44,340 nt of DNA from Fervidifonticultor sp964526945 (GTDB taxonomy: Bacteria; Sysuimicrobiota; Sysuimicrobiia; Sysuimicrobiales; Humicultoraceae): contig CAZGNA010000004.1 of the NCBI GenBank assembly GCA_964526945.1, forward strand, positions 1 to 44,340, given 5' to 3'. The notes beneath the pieces are model-generated. The model was not told the origin of the DNA. It saw only the letters and a list, made by a program, of their open reading frames with translations, and did no database searches. Made by a program: the position numbers and the translations under genes. Every line of letters begins with the position of its first letter. Position 1 is the stretch's first letter. Positions 8,459 to 16,913 of this stretch are shown in pieces.

Positions 8459-9400
8459 CTACTGACCGGCGGCAGGAACCACGACGGGACCCATCCGCCC
8501 ACGGACAGCATCCACCGCACCACGCAAACGCCACCAAAGCCCGGCCACGGCGGCCTCCCTACGCAGCAAGCTCGCCACGGAAAGCTTCAGCTGGCGCCCC
8601 CCCCACGCGATCACGTCGGCGACATTCCCATCCTCCAGCGCCCACCGCAGATGGTTCCGCGCCTGGTAGTAGTTGCGCCATACAGGTGTCGTCCTCGCCG
8701 TTGAGCCCAACGTCCGGTGATCCGCCCGCGCGTTCAACGCCACAACAACTCGGTAGCCAGCCCGACGCGCTCGCAGGCAATACTCCCACTCCTCCCACAT
8801 CATGAAGAAATCCGCACGGGGCACACCCAGCCGGCATATCATGGTTGTGCGCACCAAAACGCCGTTGAACGTCACCATGTCCACATCGACTACGGTCGAC
8901 TGCGGGCTGGCCACAGGAGAATAAAGGGGCACCGCCACGCGTCGCCACAGGTAGCCGTAGACCTCCCTACCACCATGTCGGACCACCGGCGCCACCATGG
9001 CCACCTGCGGCTCGGCCTGAACACACACGCTGAGCAAACGCTTCAACGTGTCGTGCTCCACGAAGCAGTCGTCGTTCAGCAAAGCGACCCAATCACACGA
9101 GAGCCGACATGCCTTCGCCATTCCCAGGGCAAACCCGCCGGCAGGGCCGAGGTTCTCCGGACTCCGTAGAACGTCGACTTCGGCACCCAGCGCCCTCAGA
9201 GCGGCTGCAGTGCCATCCGTGCTGGCGTTGTCGACGACCACGACATACCGCGGCGCAACGCTGGCGGCGCACAGACGCATCACACACTCCACCGCCACGT
9301 CACGGCGGTTACGCGTCACGACTACAGCTGCCACAGGTGGTAGCCCGATCACCGCCCGCCCCCGGTCAGTCTGCGCTACACTCCGCTCCCCGGATGACAT
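8459..9400 (-). CDS. Glycosyltransferase family 2 (GlfT2/rhamnosyltransferase-like)
   Basis: 313 aa. The GT-A nucleotide-binding half has VAAVVVTRNRRDVAVECV, VVVDNASTDGTAAALR, ENLGPAGGFALGM and LLNDDC (the DXD-equivalent NDD). The second half has the acceptor-site block MMWEEWEYCLRARRAGYRV and then a C-terminal helical region. The NLGPAGGF and WEEWEY patterns place it near galactofuranosyl- and rhamnosyltransferases. The start ATG 9400 has AGGA six bases upstream. It is 79 bp downstream of the next GT2 gene, in the same direction. Linkage and sugar cannot be told from sequence. Confidence 0.92.
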   Translation of the reverse strand: MSSGERSVAQTDRGRAVIGLPPVAAVVVTRNRRDVAVECVMRLCAASVAPRYVVVVDNASTDGTAAALRALGAEVDVLRSPENLGPAGGFALGMAKACRLSCDWVALLNDDCFVEHDTLKRLLSVCVQAEPQVAMVAPVVRHGGREVYGYLWRRVAVPLYSPVASPQSTVVDVDMVTFNGVLVRTTMICRLGVPRADFFMMWEEWEYCLRARRAGYRVVVALNARADHRTLGSTARTTPVWRNYYQARNHLRWALEDGNVADVIAWGGRQLKLSVASLLRREAAVAGLWWRLRGAVDAVRGRMGPVVVPAAGQ

Positions 9401-9479
9401 ACCCTATCCTGCCCGCTCGTACCAAGCATTCAAGTGGCGCCTCTGTCCTCGACGGACGTACGTACTGGCCACCGGTGTA

Positions 9480-10442
9480 TCATCGAGCGGTTCGATCACC
9501 CGAAGGCAGTCTGCGCACACCCCACGCCAGCACCAAACCCGGATACGTCCACACCCATGGGTACGCCTTGAACCCAACGCGTCCGTACGCCACCGCTCTG
9601 CGCACGTCACGTTCCCATAGGGCTTGTGCGGTCCGCAAGAACGCACGCTTGCCAAAGGCCCGCGCTACGCGATGCTTGACTACCTCGCTCCCACAAATCC
9701 GATCGCCGAACTCATCAAGAACCATCCGGCTGGCCCGAAGGTGCTCTTCAAGCCTACGCGCTTCATCCATAGAGTTCGTAAGGCTACCGCTGTGCACCCT
9801 GTACTTCACAAGAGGTTCACCAAGGCATCCCACTTCATAGTGCAACGCGAGCCTCATCCACATCTCGTCGTCAAAAGACAGGGCGAGGGTCTCCCGAAAT
9901 CCTCCTACGCGCAGATAACACGCGCGGCGCGCAACTACCGCTCCGATGAAGACAAGACTGCCAAACTCATGCATGCGAGTTAAATATCTTACCACGAACT
10001 CCGCCCCAGTATCGATGCGATCCTCACGAGATTCGGCGGCCCAGTGCTCGGCAACCGGCTGTCCCTGTTCGTCGATACGCAGCAAATTTGAGTGCACAAA
10101 CCCCACCGCCGGGTGCCGGTCTAGCAGTTCGACCTTGCGCGCGAGATTCGTTGGCAGCATGACATCGTCATGGTGCCAGATACAGACGTACTCCGCTTCT
10201 GCGGCGCTGAGGCAGCGGTTATGGTTCTCCACCGCGGTAAGGCACGCATCACTGCGCAAATATGTGACCCGCGGGTCCCGAAATCCTTGCACGATTTCTG
10301 CGGTTGCATCTTCCGAGGAATTATCGCAGACGATCACACGAAGGTCGCTAAGCGTTTGCGACAGCACGGATTCCAGGGACTCCGCGATGTATCGGGCTCC
10401 GTTACGTACGGGAATGCACACACAGACCTTCGGTGGACTCAT
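9480..10442 (-). CDS. Glycosyltransferase family 2
   Basis: 320 aa with a standard GT-A start: KVCVCIPVRNGARYIAESLESVL, VIVCDNSSEDATAEIV, CLSAAEAEYVCIWHHDDVMLP (HDD is the DXD equivalent), SFDDEMWMRLAL and VKYRVHSGSLT. The C-terminal 80 residues are helical and basic, without clear membrane spans. The ATG at 10442 overlaps the stop of the preceding gene as ATGA. The family makes many bonds; this one is an EpsE/WfgS-like general type. The coding stretch is noticeably less GC-rich than the export genes at 35-37 kb: a hand count of 9841-9900 gives 34 of 60 G+C. Confidence 0.92.
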   Translation of the reverse strand: MSPPKVCVCIPVRNGARYIAESLESVLSQTLSDLRVIVCDNSSEDATAEIVQGFRDPRVTYLRSDACLTAVENHNRCLSAAEAEYVCIWHHDDVMLPTNLARKVELLDRHPAVGFVHSNLLRIDEQGQPVAEHWAAESREDRIDTGAEFVVRYLTRMHEFGSLVFIGAVVARRACYLRVGGFRETLALSFDDEMWMRLALHYEVGCLGEPLVKYRVHSGSLTNSMDEARRLEEHLRASRMVLDEFGDRICGSEVVKHRVARAFGKRAFLRTAQALWERDVRRAVAYGRVGFKAYPWVWTYPGLVLAWGVRRLPSGDRTAR

Positions 10443-11761
10443 CCCCGTCTCACCGCCGACGGGCCGCCAGGTAGCAGAAGTTGTTGCACCTCACCCTGGA
10501 CGCCCATGTATGGTGCCCGCACCACGGAAAGCGCAATCCCCGGATGAATTGGCACCGCATGTGCTGTTGCCGTGCCGTCCGGTCGTTTGCGGCAAACCAG
10601 CTTGGACCGCACTGCCCGGCCTGCTGCTCTCACCACCGTGCGTGCATCCCAGCGCACCGCCATCAGCGCGGCCCCAGCGCCTTTCCAAAGACGCCGCCCG
10701 CCCCGCGCGCGAGTCGCAGCACTTGCCGCCAACTGCATCTCACCCAACAGACTCCGCACCTTGGGTTGGCGCGCCGCCTTCGACCCAGCAATCGAAACCA
10801 CTGCCTGGCACAGCGCTGCGACCTCCTGCTCGGGTACCTCTCTGCGAGCGACCAGCTTCCTAGCATGCCATCTCAGTACGTCGCAGACGATCGGCTGAAA
10901 CAGCAGTTCCGGCGAGGCCGCCAACGCGCGCTCGATGTACATGCGCACTTCCCGTGGAGGACGGGCCGCCCCCTCATGGTACACGATGCGCGCAAAAATG
11001 CTTGCTCGAACCCGGTCAACCACATCCCGCGTCAGTGCTCCCTCCGGTAACGTTGCGAGCGTCCTCTCCACGACCCGCGGCAGCTCCTCGCGATACATGC
11101 CCGTGGCAACGCTCGATAGCCATCTACCGTTAGTCGAGAGCCGACACACGGCCACCGGTTGCGGTATGAACCGAAACGGTACCCGTCGAGCCAGACGTAG
11201 AAACCAGTCGTAGTGCTCCAGCGTGGCGAGGCTCTCGTCGAACCCCCTCACTCCTTCCAGCACCGTGCGCCGCACGAGTACGGTATCTATCGACACGAAA
11301 TCATCCATCAAGAACGTCTGGCATACCCATCCCGACGGCGCCAAGACGGGATTCGGCCATATGCTCCGTCCCCACGGCGCCTCAATGTCGTTCTGAGCAT
11401 ACACGACGCCTACGGCAGGCTCCTCGCGCAATACCGTCATCTGCGCAAGCGTCTTGTTTGGCAGCCACAGGTCGTCGTCATCGAGGAATGCCACGTACTC
11501 GCCCGAACACAGCTGCAATCCCTTGTTTCGGGCCCCGCACGCCCCGACTCGAGTATCGAATCGCACGTACCGCGCGTCTGGAAAACCACGCACCACCTCA
11601 CCGGTCGCATCCGTCGACGCGTCATCGACTACCACCACCTCGAGATCGAACACCACTCTCCGCCCGTCCTGTGCGTACACCGACCTCAACGCCTCCGCAA
11701 GAAGCGCAGCGCGATTGCGCGTTGGAATGATCACGCTGACCAGCGGTCTCGTGCTGCTCAT
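10439..11761 (-). CDS. Glycosyltransferase family 2 with long helical C-terminus
   Basis: About 440 aa. The catalytic domain occupies the first 230 residues: VSVIIPTRNRAALLAEALRS, VVVVDDASTDATGEVV, GEYVAFLDDDDLWLPN (DDD metal site) and GFDESLATLEHYDWFLRL. The C-terminal half is Arg/Ala-rich helices of unknown role. ATG 11761 was chosen because the GT2 core begins nine residues later; upstream frame extends to 11830 into the stop of the CelD-like gene. The catalytic part is clearly similar to the GT2 at 32153-32890 (same GEYVAFLDDDDLWLP block and the same spacing to the GLVYSQ/GVVYAQ block), indicating paralogues. The stop overlaps the next gene start by 4 bp. Confidence 0.9.
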   Translation of the reverse strand: MSSTRPLVSVIIPTRNRAALLAEALRSVYAQDGRRVVFDLEVVVVDDASTDATGEVVRGFPDARYVRFDTRVGACGARNKGLQLCSGEYVAFLDDDDLWLPNKTLAQMTVLREEPAVGVVYAQNDIEAPWGRSIWPNPVLAPSGWVCQTFLMDDFVSIDTVLVRRTVLEGVRGFDESLATLEHYDWFLRLARRVPFRFIPQPVAVCRLSTNGRWLSSVATGMYREELPRVVERTLATLPEGALTRDVVDRVRASIFARIVYHEGAARPPREVRMYIERALAASPELLFQPIVCDVLRWHARKLVARREVPEQEVAALCQAVVSIAGSKAARQPKVRSLLGEMQLAASAATRARGGRRLWKGAGAALMAVRWDARTVVRAAGRAVRSKLVCRKRPDGTATAHAVPIHPGIALSVVRAPYMGVQGEVQQLLLPGGPSAVRRG

Positions 11762-11772
11762 CCGAACCCACC

Positions 11773-12906
11773 CTACACGCTGTCCATGGGTCGTCTTTTG
11801 CGCCATCGTCCCGACGCTACGGCGAGCCACCTTCTGGCGCTCTGCATCGTCGCAAAGGCCATGCGCCCCACCGCGCGTTCAGCTACCGGGTTGCGAATTA
11901 CGATCCGACACCCCCGTCGCTCCCCATCCGCCCATTGACGCTTGTACGGTTCATTCCCCCGAAGAAAATCGAACTCCAGGAGATCCGCGGAGTCGAAACA
12001 TCGCTCTATAAGGTACCGGAGCAACACCCTCCCCGGCGAGAAATTCCCGTAGGCGGGATCGAACGCCGGCGTGAGCCAGTAAAACTTCCCGCCATAGCGA
12101 AACCCGAAGTGCGCAGCGACCGCAGTGCCGTTCAACCTCAACACAGAGCAATCCAGCCACTCCGCCGGACAGTTCCGCGCTAACGCCCAGTAGAAGCTTC
12201 GATACACCTCCTCAGAAAACATAGACGCACGGCCGAGAGCTGCCTGCCGCTTTCGGTGCAAAGCGAAGAGGTCCTCGAGATGGCGTCCGACGGCCCGCTG
12301 GTCCGCGAAAACTGCCTCTAACCTCCCCTGTTGACTCAGCCGTCGGATTTGTCGGTCTGTATCGCCCCGAACACTGCACCTGGTGTAGTAAGAGCTCCAA
12401 TCGCCCATGGTCGAAACGTACGGGTACACGTCCTCTGCAGCGACGGTCACATCAAGCCTGTAGGTGTGAGCAAGCTTCCGGAAAACGCCTATCGTGCTCG
12501 AATCCTCGGGCACGGCATGAAGTTCTATCCATTCCCACAGGTGCGGTCGCCGCAGCAGGTACCGCAGCGCAGCGTTCAGCACCTCCTCTTTACGAATCGC
12601 CACGACATCCATCCAGTCGGCAGCACCGATACCCTCCCTGTAGCCAAGAAACTCGAGGCACCAGCCCTCCCCGCGAGGCCCTCCAGGTCGCAACCGCCTC
12701 GTCAACGGGACAATGCCCTCCAAGCGCCCACTGTCCCACACCGCCAGTACGAAGAGCCTCCTCCGCGCCGAAAAGTGCTGCCACCATGAGTACAACCACT
12801 CCCAGGTCATGAACACGCTCTTTTCCAGGCAACGCGCCACCAGCGACCGCCACTGCCGCCGCAGGGCCTCAAGCCGCCGGTCGTCACGAACGACTTCAAC
12901 AAACAT
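11773..12906 (-). CDS. CelD/BcsL-like GNAT-fold acyltransferase (FemAB/BioF2 superfamily)
   Basis: About 378 aa with a tandem GNAT-like fold. Recognisable blocks are FMTWEWLYSWWQHF in the first domain, VPLTRR, and the hallmark C-terminal segment LEFDFLRGNEPYKRQWA seen in the CelD/BcsL proteins of polysaccharide clusters. GTAVAAHFGFRYGGKFYW precedes it as the core beta strands. Such proteins are thought to acylate a sugar, but the acyl donor and acceptor are unknown for most. Start: ATG 12906 (residue 9 of a frame that also offers GTG 12930, which would overlap the methyltransferase frame by 8 bp). It lies directly downstream of the frameshifted methyltransferase. Confidence 0.85.
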   Translation of the reverse strand: MFVEVVRDDRRLEALRRQWRSLVARCLEKSVFMTWEWLYSWWQHFSARRRLFVLAVWDSGRLEGIVPLTRRLRPGGPRGEGWCLEFLGYREGIGAADWMDVVAIRKEEVLNAALRYLLRRPHLWEWIELHAVPEDSSTIGVFRKLAHTYRLDVTVAAEDVYPYVSTMGDWSSYYTRCSVRGDTDRQIRRLSQQGRLEAVFADQRAVGRHLEDLFALHRKRQAALGRASMFSEEVYRSFYWALARNCPAEWLDCSVLRLNGTAVAAHFGFRYGGKFYWLTPAFDPAYGNFSPGRVLLRYLIERCFDSADLLEFDFLRGNEPYKRQWADGERRGCRIVIRNPVAERAVGRMAFATMQSARRWLAVASGRWRKRRPMDSV

Positions 12907-12922
12907 CCCTGCGCCTGCCAAA

Positions 12923-13721
12923 TCAGCCACGCCTTCGGCACAGGTAATGAAGCCACCGGTCGGTCGAACGGCGCGAGGCCTCCTCAGAGGGAACTTCCCT
13001 ACCGGCTACGTCGTACATCGCTACCACGTCGAACCCCGCGGCCTCCACCTGCGCCACGTGTTCTTCCGGTACGCCGTAGTAGTAGTAACCGAGCTTCCTT
13101 AACCAGCTTTGGACGATCCAGGTCGGCTTCCACAGGTACACTCCATCGAAAACCATGGCATGCCGCTGTCGTGCCAATCTCCGCGGCCGCGTGTTCCACA
13201 GGCGAAGAGCCAGCGGCTTCAACACCCCCGCCACGAGGCCCAGCGACGGGCGAATCGAAAACAGTCCCCCTATATCCCGTCGCCGGTCGCGTGACCCGCG
13301 CAATCTCACGTAATGCCAGCAGACGGTCGCCGTGGGCCAAGTAATCCAATCCATTATAGCTAAATAGTACAAAGTCGAAGGCTCCATCCCCGAAGGCACT
13401 CATCTCTCGCGCATCGCAAACCATGAGTTGTACATGGGACGGTCGATGGGGGAATCGCCGCAGACACGCCTCAACCATGGCCGGATCAACATCTATGCCA
13501 ACGTACTGCCGTACAAGCGGAGCGAAGTGATACGTGGTGCGTCCACCGCCTACCCCGATGTCAAGCATCACCATCGCGCCCAGACGCTCGCGAAATCGCT
13601 TCAGCACGACGCGCTCCGGTGGAAGCAAGTCATCCCACGCCGTGTAGATCTTCACCCAATCAGCGATCTCGCGTGGTGGCGTCCACTGCCGCAATTTGCG
13701 CGCCTGACCACGGGATATCAT
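12923..13721 (-). pseudogene. Class I SAM-dependent methyltransferase split by a +1 frameshift
   Basis: Two overlapping minus-strand frames together encode one methyltransferase. The upstream frame (from ATG 13721, ATGA overlap with the deacetylase stop) carries the SAM motif MLDIGVGGGRTTYHF, GIDVDPAMVEA, the acidic loop CDAREM and FDFVLFSYNGLDYL, then REIARVTRPATGYRG. After that it turns into Gly/Arg-rich out-of-frame sequence. The second frame picks up with GLFSIRPSLGLV and continues to LRKLGYYYYGVPEEHV, VEAAGFDVVAMYD and STDRWLHYLCRRR, the expected C-terminal part. Dropping one C from the C5 run at 13266-13270 joins them exactly. Either the gene is newly broken, or it is a homopolymer sequencing error. 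Likely role: methylation of the glycan. Confidence 0.8.
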
Positions 13722-14785
13722 CCGCCGTCCCACCACATGCCAAACCACGTTCTCACCCGCCGTTCAAACTGCTCCCCGTCCCAGTCTCCCACACCACAGC
13801 GAGGCAACTGGTACGGGTCGGTACGCGGTTGCACCAACCCCTCAAAAAACGCACAGGCCCGCTCGAACCCCAGTTCGCGCACCAGCTCCACGGTCTGCAA
13901 CGAATAGTCAGTTTTGGAACCGTAAGGGTACGCAAAGCTGGTCACGCGGCGGCCCAGGATGGCTTCAAGCCGTCTCTTGCTGCGTACGATCTCGCTCCGC
14001 TGCCGCCTCTCCGAAAGCATCGCCAACACGGGATGGGTTACCGTGTGCGCGCCAATCTCAACGAGTCCCCCTGCAGCAAGGCGCACAATCTCGTGTTCGG
14101 ACATTACCCGCGCCAGTCCGATGTCGTCCGCCGTCGGGCGCCACCCCACCAATCCTGCGACCGCACGTGCAGCACGGCGGCGCTCGGCATCGGGACATGG
14201 TCGCAACAACTCATGAAGCTCGGCAAAAACGCTCTGGCGTGATCCCACAGGCACATCGTGCGAGAGGTTTCTCGTCCTTGCACCCGCCCGCGGCTTCGCC
14301 GAACCATTCGCGGCTCCATCAAGCGTCCACCGGTGCACTCGACCTCCGACGGACAGCGAAAAAACGGAAGGCAGCGTACTTTGCCCCAAGATAGCTGCCT
14401 CAAGTACGTCAACCCAGAACTGCTTGTAACCGCCAATATACCCCGTCGTGATAAACACGGTCGCAGGCACGCCGAAGCGTTCCAGCAGCGGTTTTGCCAC
14501 GTAAAGGTTGTCCGCATAGCCGTCATCGAACGTCACCGCCACCGCCCGGCGAAAGGACCACCGGGACTCCAATACAGCAGGCAGATCAGCGAGCCGGACG
14601 ACCACGCTGAGTTTGCTCAATATTTCCATTTGCTCCCGGAAATGTTGGGGGGTTACACAGAGCGATCGGATACCGGTCGGCGTTTCGGCTACGCGATGAT
14701 ACGCCAGAACCACGACACCGGGCGCACTCCGCCGCCCCATGCGCCTGACCCACCGTCGCAATCGTCCACTGCCGGGTATCCGCAT
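13718..14785 (-). CDS. Polysaccharide deacetylase (NodB/CE4 domain) with inserted loop
   Basis: 355 aa. NodB motifs: VVLAYHRVAETPTG, AVTFDDGYADN (motif 1), EIGAHTVTHPVL (H-x3-H) and FAYPYGSKTDYS (motif 3). Between motifs 1 and 2 there is an insertion of roughly 90 residues (about 140-230) typical of the larger polysaccharide-cluster deacetylases. No cleavable signal peptide is obvious; the N-terminus is strongly basic. The ATG 14785 lies 28 bp after the SGNH hydrolase stop, and the stop overlaps the methyltransferase start by ATGA. Compared with the deacetylase at 6302-7171 it is longer and only similar in the motifs, so it is not a recent duplicate. Confidence 0.92.
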   Translation of the reverse strand: MRIPGSGRLRRWVRRMGRRSAPGVVVLAYHRVAETPTGIRSLCVTPQHFREQMEILSKLSVVVRLADLPAVLESRWSFRRAVAVTFDDGYADNLYVAKPLLERFGVPATVFITTGYIGGYKQFWVDVLEAAILGQSTLPSVFSLSVGGRVHRWTLDGAANGSAKPRAGARTRNLSHDVPVGSRQSVFAELHELLRPCPDAERRRAARAVAGLVGWRPTADDIGLARVMSEHEIVRLAAGGLVEIGAHTVTHPVLAMLSERRQRSEIVRSKRRLEAILGRRVTSFAYPYGSKTDYSLQTVELVRELGFERACAFFEGLVQPRTDPYQLPRCGVGDWDGEQFERRVRTWFGMWWDGG

Positions 14786-14813
14786 CGTGAACCCTGCTGC
14801 CGCAATCGACTCC

Positions 14814-16040
14814 CTACCGACCTAACCCTCCGTTCCCTACCACCCAACTGCGCACAACCTCGGCGACCTGCACGTGGCCCACCCGATTAAAGTGCCCGTC
14901 GAGGTCGAAGAACGACGAGTTGCCTGTCTGCCTGACGTACTCCCGCAGGCTCGGTGTCAGATCTAGGTACGGCACACCGAGGCGCTGCGAAATCTTGGCA
15001 AGCGTGCGATTGGGCTTGTCCAAATCCCACCGCATCGCTCGCACTTTCGGCCAGCACTGGAGTGTGTCCTCCCACGCCTGCGGCAGAACCTGACGCCGAT
15101 CAGGAAAGTACAACAACGCAAGTCGGCCCCCACGCCCCACGACTTCGTTCGCCAACGTCTCTATGAGCCGTCCCGTGAGTTCCCAGGCTCTTGCGTATTC
15201 TGGCACATCGTCCGGGGCGTAGATGTACAACTCTACCGGCACGTCGGACGATCTGTAGCAAAACGGGGTCACGCGTCCCTGACGTCTGGCAATCACCAGG
15301 CTTCGCAGAAACCGGTATGCTGCGGAGTGCTGCCGCAACGTGCGGCGCACTTCCGCCAACGGTTTGGCGGAACGCTGTGCCTCAGCGGGCTCCACATGCC
15401 TGTACGGAAAATTCCTAAGCTCTAACCGATCACCGACGAGCACAAAGAACGGCTTCAACAGGCGATAGTTTGGGTTCCGGAAGGCCAGCAGTTCAATATC
15501 GTTAGAGCGTACGTCGTCCCAATAAAACTGCAAAATGACCAGGTTAGGCTCGTACCTGTATCCTTCATGTCGATAGAAGAGCAACTCCTGATCGGTTCCC
15601 CACCCCTGAACTCCCGCTCCAATGACCTCCACTTCCGGGCCGGTACCACGAGCTTCGTTGAGCCTGTGCTCCAGTAGCTCGTGCCAGACGTACTCGAACG
15701 GGACTTCCAGACTCGGCGTGAAGGAGTCGCCTAGTATCAACACGCGGAAAACATCCTTGCGTTTGGCGTAAGTGTATTCACGCTCCCGTAGCCCTTTCGT
15801 GTTGAAACGCACCGGGGTTCCAAAATCCACGTGCTCCGTCCGGTAGACGAACGAAGCCCCGGGAACATTAAACCAACCGAACTGCGGGTGAGGCTCCGTA
15901 TGGCTCGCCACGCGGATGCCCCGCACCGCATCATCGACGGAGGACACCCGCAACCCCAGCTCGACTACCAGCAGTGCCACGCACCCCCCCCCGAGGATGA
16001 GGCCCGTGAATGCCAAGGACGGCTTCACCTTCATCTTCAT
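14814..16040 (-). CDS. Membrane-anchored SGNH/GDSL hydrolase-fold protein (polysaccharide O-acyl handling)
   Basis: About 408 aa. A single hydrophobic segment at residues 8-28 (LAFTGLILGGG, then VALLVVELGL) looks like a signal anchor. The SGNH fold shows block I VLILGDSF (Ser at about 106), the NTKGLREREYTYAKR segment before it, and block V FFDLDGHFNRVGH near the C-terminus, giving the Asp-x-x-His pair. Such proteins in polysaccharide loci act as O-acetyl esterases or transferases (AlgX/AlgJ relatives); which one cannot be told. Several starts are possible (GTG 16049, ATG 16040, ATG 16034) and none has a good ribosome site. It is 17-26 bp downstream of a GT2 gene. Confidence 0.85.
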   Translation of the reverse strand: MKMKVKPSLAFTGLILGGGCVALLVVELGLRVSSVDDAVRGIRVASHTEPHPQFGWFNVPGASFVYRTEHVDFGTPVRFNTKGLREREYTYAKRKDVFRVLILGDSFTPSLEVPFEYVWHELLEHRLNEARGTGPEVEVIGAGVQGWGTDQELLFYRHEGYRYEPNLVILQFYWDDVRSNDIELLAFRNPNYRLLKPFFVLVGDRLELRNFPYRHVEPAEAQRSAKPLAEVRRTLRQHSAAYRFLRSLVIARRQGRVTPFCYRSSDVPVELYIYAPDDVPEYARAWELTGRLIETLANEVVGRGGRLALLYFPDRRQVLPQAWEDTLQCWPKVRAMRWDLDKPNRTLAKISQRLGVPYLDLTPSLREYVRQTGNSSFFDLDGHFNRVGHVQVAEVVRSWVVGNGGLGR

Positions 16041-16065
16041 CGCGACCACACCATCGATCCATGAC

Positions 16066-16896
16066 TCATGCCAGCCACCCCTCCAGCCACCCGCGTACCA
16101 CGGCGCGCTGTACTTCCCACTGGCGGCGCCGCACGGCCCTGGCGATCTCGCGCCGCAACGCGCGTACGGCCGGTACTACAGGTGTGCGCGTGTGCTTGCG
16201 CAAAAACAAGACGAGCCCGCGCGAATAATATCGACCCTTCAAGTACGTCGCCTCACCTACCGTTCCCGACTCCCTGTGCCACACCCGCGCGTCTGCGGCC
16301 ACGGCCAGGCGCCAGCCTGCCGCCCGCAAACGAAAACTCAGATCGGTATCTTCCCAGTAAAGAAAGAACCGTTCATCAAACAACCCCACCTTGTGAAGCG
16401 CATCGGTCCTAATCAACATGCTGGCCCCGGTGATGTACGCTACATCGTTCTTTCCATCGGTCACGTACCACGATCGGCCGTTACGCAGATCGACGCACCC
16501 ACCGCCATGCGCGAGGACCCGGGACCCGTCCATGGCCCAAATCACAGCCCCGACTGCACCTATGTCGGGATCACGCTCCGCCGCCCGCACCAGCGCCGAC
16601 AATGCGTCTCTAGCGACCACCGTATCGTTGTTCAAAATCCACACGTACCGCGCACCTTGTTCCAGCGCGTACCGAATCCCAACGTTGTTGCCTCCCGCAA
16701 ACCCCAGATTCTTGCCAGTCTCCAGCACCACGGCGCGGCACAAACTTCGGAGGCGAACAACGGAGTCGTCAGTGGACCCGTTGTCGACGACCACAACCTG
16801 ACAAGGCTCGTAGTCCGTCTCCTCAAGGGACTGCAAGCACCGAACAGTATCGGGCCATCCGTTCCAGTTCAGCACCACGACGACCACGTCGTACAC
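16066..16896 (-). CDS. Glycosyltransferase family 2 (rhamnosyltransferase-like)
   Basis: 276 aa. GT-A core: VVVVVLNWNGWPDTVRCLQSL, VVVVDNGSTDDSV, GKNLGFAGGNNVGIRYA, YVWILNNDTVV (NND as DXD), GASMLIRTDAL and the catalytic-base block FFLYWEDTDLSFRLRAAGWRL, followed by VWHRESGT. This is the common WcaA/RfbN-type pattern associated with rhamnosyl or similar transfer. The ATG at 16896 follows the GT4 stop by 17 bp. The short C-terminal tail is rich in Arg and Trp with no membrane span. Confidence 0.93.
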   Translation of the reverse strand: MYDVVVVVLNWNGWPDTVRCLQSLEETDYEPCQVVVVDNGSTDDSVVRLRSLCRAVVLETGKNLGFAGGNNVGIRYALEQGARYVWILNNDTVVARDALSALVRAAERDPDIGAVGAVIWAMDGSRVLAHGGGCVDLRNGRSWYVTDGKNDVAYITGASMLIRTDALHKVGLFDERFFLYWEDTDLSFRLRAAGWRLAVAADARVWHRESGTVGEATYLKGRYYSRGLVLFLRKHTRTPVVPAVRALRREIARAVRRRQWEVQRAVVRGWLEGWLA

Positions 16897-16913
16897 CGCT
16901 AGAATCCGCTACG

